Shown in pieces: positions 3,925 through 6,204 of a DNA stretch of 6,204 bases. The position numbers and the translations under genes are program-made. How positions within the stretch are numbered: position 1 is the stretch's first letter; each line of letters begins with the position of its first letter. The notes beneath the pieces were generated by a model, which saw nothing but the letters and a program-made list of their open reading frames with translations, was not told the origin of the DNA and did not search any database. Source of the stretch: JBAYHA01 sp041666425 (GTDB lineage: Bacteria; Patescibacteriota; Patescibacteriia; UBA11705; JABHMO01); assembly GCA_041666425.1 (NCBI GenBank), contig JBAYHA010000050.1:1-6204 (forward strand), in the 5' to 3' direction.

Positions 3925-4734
3925 ATGATAGATAAATTTATAATAATAAAAGGAAAAGTCGCCGGCCCAAAAAGTATGGTCTTGGCCGGCGTGCATGGAA
4001 ATGAAGTTTGCGGGATTAAGGCTTTGCAAAAAATTATTCCAAAAATAAAAATTGATTGTGGTCAAGTAATTTTTGGTTTTGGTAATCCGCGAGCAATCCG
4101 GAAAAATATTCGCCAAACTGCAGAAAATTTAAATCGCATGTTTAAGTCAGTTTCTGAATATTCAAAAAAGCAAAAACAAAGTTATGAATACAAAAGAGCG
4201 CAACTCTTGAAAAAATATTTCGACAAAGTTGAGGTTCTTCTTGATTTGCATGCCAGCTTTGCGCCCAACGATCGACCGTTTGTTATTTGTAAAAAAAAAG
4301 ACCAAGAATTTGCCAAATTTTTACCGTTAAAAACTGTTGTTTTTGGTTTTGATGCCATTGAACCCGGAGGAACTGATTATTACATGAACCAAAAAGGCAA
4401 AGTCGGTTTTTGTGTGGAGTGTGGTTATTTTACCGACAACAAAGCGGTCAAGGTTGCCGAAAAAACAATTTTAAACTTTTTAAAAGCTCGCGGACATTTA
4501 AAAAGTAATTTAAAAAAAGAAAAACAAAAATATCTGCAAGTAAACTATCTTTATTACACCAAAACCAATAAATTTGTTTTAAAAAAAGAGTTTGCCGATT
4601 TTGAAAAAATAAAAAAAGGACAATTAATCGGTTTTGATGGCACGAAAAAAGTTTTATCACCGCAAACCGGCTTTATTCTCTTTTCTACTAACCGAGAAAA
4701 GAAAGGTTCTGAAGGTTTTCTTCTCGGAAAATAA
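3925..4734 (+). CDS. AspA/AstE-family zinc-dependent deacylase (M14-like)
   Basis: Succinylglutamate desuccinylase/aspartoacylase-type enzymes use one zinc ion to hydrolyse an amide bond on an acylated amino acid or related substrate. Numbered from the ATG at 3925 (269 aa): zinc ligands H24 and E27 in VHGNE, third ligand H109 in LDLHASF, catalytic E165 in CVECGYF, GNPRA at 53-57, and R63, N70 and R71 (ENLNR), which line up with substrate-binding residues of aspartoacylase. All core residues are present, so it should be active. Residues ~205-269 resemble the beta-rich C-terminal domain of the family. A TTG start six codons earlier (3907) is rejected because it overlaps the -10 box. No signal peptide, so cytoplasmic. 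No arginine-catabolism genes are nearby and the substrate cannot be told; other acyl-amino-acid or peptide-like amides are possible. It converges on the GNAT gene over a shared terminator. Confidence 0.88.
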   Translation: MIDKFIIIKGKVAGPKSMVLAGVHGNEVCGIKALQKIIPKIKIDCGQVIFGFGNPRAIRKNIRQTAENLNRMFKSVSEYSKKQKQSYEYKRAQLLKKYFDKVEVLLDLHASFAPNDRPFVICKKKDQEFAKFLPLKTVVFGFDAIEPGGTDYYMNQKGKVGFCVECGYFTDNKAVKVAEKTILNFLKARGHLKSNLKKEKQKYLQVNYLYYTKTNKFVLKKEFADFEKIKKGQLIGFDGTKKVLSPQTGFILFSTNREKKGSEGFLLGK

Positions 4735-4772
4735 AAAAAGCGGCTCAGCGTATGTTAACGCGAGCCGTTTTT
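4735..4772. terminator. Bidirectional terminator between convergent genes
   Basis: CGGCTC (4741-4746) pairs with GAGCCG (4762-4767), and after a bulged A, GCGT (4748-4751) pairs with ACGC (4758-4761), leaving loop ATGTTA. An A-run (4735-4739) on the left and a T-run (4768-4772) on the right let it work on both strands. It fills the 40-bp gap between the hydrolase stop and the GNAT stop. Confidence 0.88.
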
Positions 4773-4774
4773 GA

Positions 4775-5455
4775 TTACTCGGATAGAAGTTCCGGTAAAC
4801 CAGTTAAGTTTCTGGTCAAAATTACACGACCATCACCAGTTGGATATTCGGATTTAATTTCAAATCCTAATTTTTCCGTATACCAAAGATATAATGGCGA
4901 AGGTTCTGGAGATTTTCTAGTTCGAAGATAAATGTTTTGTAAACCTTTATCTTGTAGGTCTTTGAAGTTTAAATAAGCCAATTTTTTGGCAATTTTTAAA
5001 CCTCGATAAGCGGAAATTATTCCAACTTCATCTTGGTAAGCGACAAAATTATTTACCATATTGTTCATTCTGCAATGACAGTAGTTTTGTAAAGGTATTC
5101 CGGTCTTTTTCTCCAGAATTAATAGTCTAATTTTATATCCCCAGCAAAAACCGATAACTTTTTCTCCATCAAGCGCCAACCAGCACGAAGCTTCCGGTGT
5201 AATTTCTTTTTCAATGTCAGCCAAAACTTCATGTTGCGGCCAAAATGGAATCATTGGTACATTGCAATGAAAAAATTTTAATTCAGCCAATTCGGCTTCT
5301 TGATCACTGCCCCAATTTTTGTTACAAATCGGGCATTTCATTAACTCGTGCCAAGGGCCGGTCGCAAATACTTCGCGATAGCACTCGACAAGGCGAGTTT
5401 TTAAAATTAAGGAATTATTTAAAGGATTAAATCTCGTGAAAGTAATTTCTTTCAT
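4775..5455 (-). CDS. GNAT-family N-acetyltransferase with Cys/His-rich insert
   Basis: GNAT enzymes move an acetyl group from acetyl-CoA to an amine. The start is taken as the ATG at 5455 (226 aa), because AGGA lies 7 bases before it and the longer frame (ATG at 5545) would begin inside the upstream terminator hairpin. Visible: a helical N-terminus (~15-40); a possible zinc site with C41, C44, H63 and C64 (MKCPICNKNW, then FHCN); the strand WLALDGEKVIGFCWGY (92-107); acetyl-CoA-binding motif A with YRGLKIAKKL (150-159); and the late segment YLWYTEKLGFE, typical of GNAT C-termini. More cysteines occur at 126 and 128 (CHC). Substrate unknown: RimI-like protein acetylation, small-molecule acetylation or a resistance role cannot be separated. 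It lies downstream of the TrpR-like gene on the same strand but a terminator separates them, so co-transcription is doubtful; no clear promoter is seen in 5456-5520. Confidence 0.85.
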   Translation of the reverse strand: MKEITFTRFNPLNNSLILKTRLVECYREVFATGPWHELMKCPICNKNWGSDQEAELAELKFFHCNVPMIPFWPQHEVLADIEKEITPEASCWLALDGEKVIGFCWGYKIRLLILEKKTGIPLQNYCHCRMNNMVNNFVAYQDEVGIISAYRGLKIAKKLAYLNFKDLQDKGLQNIYLRTRKSPEPSPLYLWYTEKLGFEIKSEYPTGDGRVILTRNLTGLPELLSE

Positions 5456-5523
5456 TTGATTCCTATTCTCCCAGTCAAATGATTGGGCAAAAAAATTGTT
5501 GATTTGTCTTTTTTGGGTCGACA

Positions 5524-5557
5524 AACAAAAACCCCCTTGGCGCAATTGCCGAGGGGG
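5524..5557 (-). terminator. Terminator after the TrpR-like gene
   Basis: CCCCCTTGGC (5532-5541) pairs with GCCGAGGGGG (5548-5557), with one T-G wobble, around a six-base loop GCAATT. On the minus strand it is followed by TTTTT-G-TT (5531 down to 5524). It starts 25 bases past the TrpR-like stop. On the plus strand the following bases are a poorer T-tract. Confidence 0.88.
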
Positions 5558-5582
5558 CTATTTTGATTTATAAAAATTTAAA

Positions 5583-5897
5583 TCAAGACAAACCTCTCCG
5601 CAATGGCGCAGGTTTGTTATGATGGACTCTTTTTAAAATTGTTTGGTAACCTTTTTCTGGTCCGTTAAGCCATTTGGCGACTCGGGCAACAGTGGTTGAA
5701 CTTAAACCGGTTTCCTTTGTAATATTTATATAAGAAATTTTGTCGGTTAACATTTCCGCAGTCTTTAATCTTTTTGCGAACTCTTCAATCTCCGCCTCGG
5801 TCATAAGATCACGCAAAAAATTAGCCGTCTCTTTTTTGTTTTTTAGCGAAAGGAAAGACTCCAATAGTTTTTGATTTTCTTGCTTTTTCCAGTTCAT
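5583..5897 (-). CDS. TrpR/YerC-like DNA-binding regulator
   Basis: A 104-residue helical protein of the TrpR-like YerC/YecD family, dimeric helix-turn-helix repressors related to the tryptophan repressor. Visible: dimerisation helices (~5-50) with FLRDLMTEAEIEEFAKRLKTAEML, then the helix-turn-helix at ~57-78 (YINITKETGLSSTTVARVAKWLNGP), the family signature. The E. coli co-repressor pocket cannot be confirmed, so tryptophan should not be assumed as ligand. The C-terminal tail KPAPLRRGLS is encoded by a 30-bp palindrome at 5588-5617 and may be an added segment. Start at 5897: no Shine-Dalgarno, and the predicted transcript begins only ~15 nt upstream. A 7-bp inverted repeat over the -10 box suggests self-repression, as for trpR itself; that is inference. 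No tryptophan genes are in the window. Confidence 0.88.
   Translation of the reverse strand: MNWKKQENQKLLESFLSLKNKKETANFLRDLMTEAEIEEFAKRLKTAEMLTDKISYINITKETGLSSTTVARVAKWLNGPEKGYQTILKRVHHNKPAPLRRGLS
5588..5617 (-). repeat. 30-bp palindrome forming the 3' end of the TrpR-like gene
   Basis: ACAAACCT (5588-5595) and AGGTTTGT (5610-5617) are perfect 8-bp arms around a 14-base core. The total length, 30 bp, and the 14-base core equal those of the tRNA-associated elements, though the core differs (CTCCGCAATGGCGC on the plus strand). It starts just before the stop codon and codes for the last ~10 residues. It also shares the words GGCGCA and GCAAT with the terminator at 5532-5557. Confidence 0.6.
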
Positions 5898-5917
5898 GTT
5901 TTTTTGTTATCTGCCTA

Positions 5918-5947
5918 CACTTTATCAAACTAAAGTGATGGTGTCAA
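5918..5947 (-). promoter_or_regulatory. Promoter of the TrpR-like gene with overlapping operator-like palindrome
   Basis: On the minus strand: -35 TTGACA (5947-5942), 17-bp spacer, -10 TAAAGT (5924-5919). A perfect inverted repeat CACTTTA (5918-5924) / TAAAGTG (5931-5937), loop of 6, covers the -10 and part of the spacer, where a bound dimer would block RNA polymerase. The promoter is read with fair confidence; the operator role is inference. Confidence 0.65.
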
Positions 5948-5971
5948 TAGTTTACTGTATAAAATTAATAT

Positions 5972-6002
5972 AAACAAAAAAGCCAACAATGATGTTGGCT
6001 TT
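5972..6002 (-). terminator. Second terminator hairpin, upstream of the TrpR-like promoter
   Basis: AAAGCCAACA (5979-5988) and TGTTGGCTTT (5993-6002) are perfect 10-bp arms with loop ATGA. On the minus strand TTT-G-TTT follows (5978 down to 5972). It would insulate the TrpR-like gene from transcription entering from the right. The plus-strand tail (TAATTTTC) is weaker. Confidence 0.75.
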
Positions 6003-6060
6003 AATTTTCTACATAGCAAATGCTTGGTTGCTGGATAATTAAAATATAAAAGTTTTCATA

Positions 6061-6094
6061 AAAAAGTTAGAGGCGGGTCTGTTAGACCCGCCTC
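6061..6094 (-). terminator. Terminator downstream of the minus-strand tRNA-Leu
   Basis: GAGGCGGGTCT (6070-6080) pairs perfectly with AGACCCGCCTC (6084-6094), loop GTT. On the minus strand TAAC and then TTTTT follow. The T-run is offset by 4 bases, which may weaken it. The interval 6003-6060 holds nothing I can assign. Confidence 0.72.
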
Positions 6095-6119
6095 CATGAT
6101 ACAGAAAGCGATAGAAGAT

Positions 6120-6141
6120 TCCTCCCATGCGAGAAGGAGGA
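6120..6141 (-). repeat. Short hairpin next to the 3' end of tRNA-Leu
   Basis: TCCTCC (6120-6125) and GGAGGA (6136-6141) form 6-bp arms around a ten-base loop, starting one base past the tRNA discriminator on the minus strand. It occupies the position that the palindromic element takes after tRNA-Gly and also begins with TCC, but its core is shorter. It could be an eroded relative or a simple processing hairpin. Confidence 0.5.
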
Positions 6142-6142
6142 G

Positions 6143-6204
6143 TGCCGGGAGCGGGAATCGAACCCGCACGACCGTAAGGCCAGGGGATTTTAATTCCCCA
6201 GTGT
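6143..6204 (-). tRNA. tRNA-Leu(UAA), second gene, 5' part beyond the window
   Basis: Minus strand. Anticodon stem GGGGA/TCCCC with loop ATTAAAA and anticodon TAA (6192-6190); long variable arm GGCC-TTAC-GGTC; T-arm GCGGG-TTCGATT-CCCGC (6167-6151); acceptor 3' strand TCCCGGC (6150-6144); discriminator A at 6143. The bases after it read CTCC, so CCA is not encoded, unlike the two tRNAs at 2775 and 3086. The D-arm and acceptor 5' strand lie outside the right edge. The body sequence differs from the tRNA-Leu at 3086. Confidence 0.92.

Noticed and set aside
5456..5545. 30-residue N-terminal extension of the GNAT protein
   Set aside because: It would start inside the terminator hairpin of the upstream gene; the ATG at 5455 has AGGA before it and begins the plausible protein.

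Overview
The window looks like the replication-origin region of a small, AT-rich bacterial chromosome using the standard genetic code. Short single-gene transcription units, hairpin terminators after almost every gene, few Shine-Dalgarno sequences and the protein set fit a Patescibacteria (Candidate Phyla Radiation) genome, perhaps Parcubacteria-like. That placement is inference from style; no marker here proves it.

Layout. 1-1157: dnaA, cut by the left edge. 1158-1419: dnaA-dnaN intergenic region with the hallmarks of oriC: degenerate DnaA boxes, a 20-bp imperfect direct repeat, a 12-bp inverted repeat, and next to dnaN a DnaA box followed by five DnaA-trio triplets and an AT-rich unwinding stretch. 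1420-2541: dnaN, then a terminator. 2625-3231: a tRNA-Gly(GCC) and tRNA-Leu(UAA) region. Each tRNA is preceded by a broken copy of its own 5' part, and each broken copy is interrupted by a ~30-nt palindromic element; in the Gly copy one element sits inside another. A further copy begins on the UCCA end of the real tRNA-Gly. 3310-3828: an unrecognised 139-aa protein with its own strong promoter, Shine-Dalgarno and terminator. 3888-4772: an apparently leaderless AspA/AstE-family zinc hydrolase ending at a terminator shared with a convergent gene. 4775-5897 (minus): a GNAT acetyltransferase with a zinc-binding-like insert and, upstream of it, a TrpR/YerC-like repressor with a palindrome across its own -10 box. 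5979-6204: two terminators, a hairpin and the 3' part of a second tRNA-Leu(UAA) on the minus strand.

Functionally, DnaA, oriC and the DnaN clamp form the initiation module. G and C usage on the plus strand flips between dnaA (C-rich) and dnaN (G-rich), supporting an origin between them. The remaining genes look like independent units. The most unusual feature is the family of ~30-nt palindromes tied to tRNA genes and tRNA fragments, with a possible relative forming the 3' end of the repressor gene.
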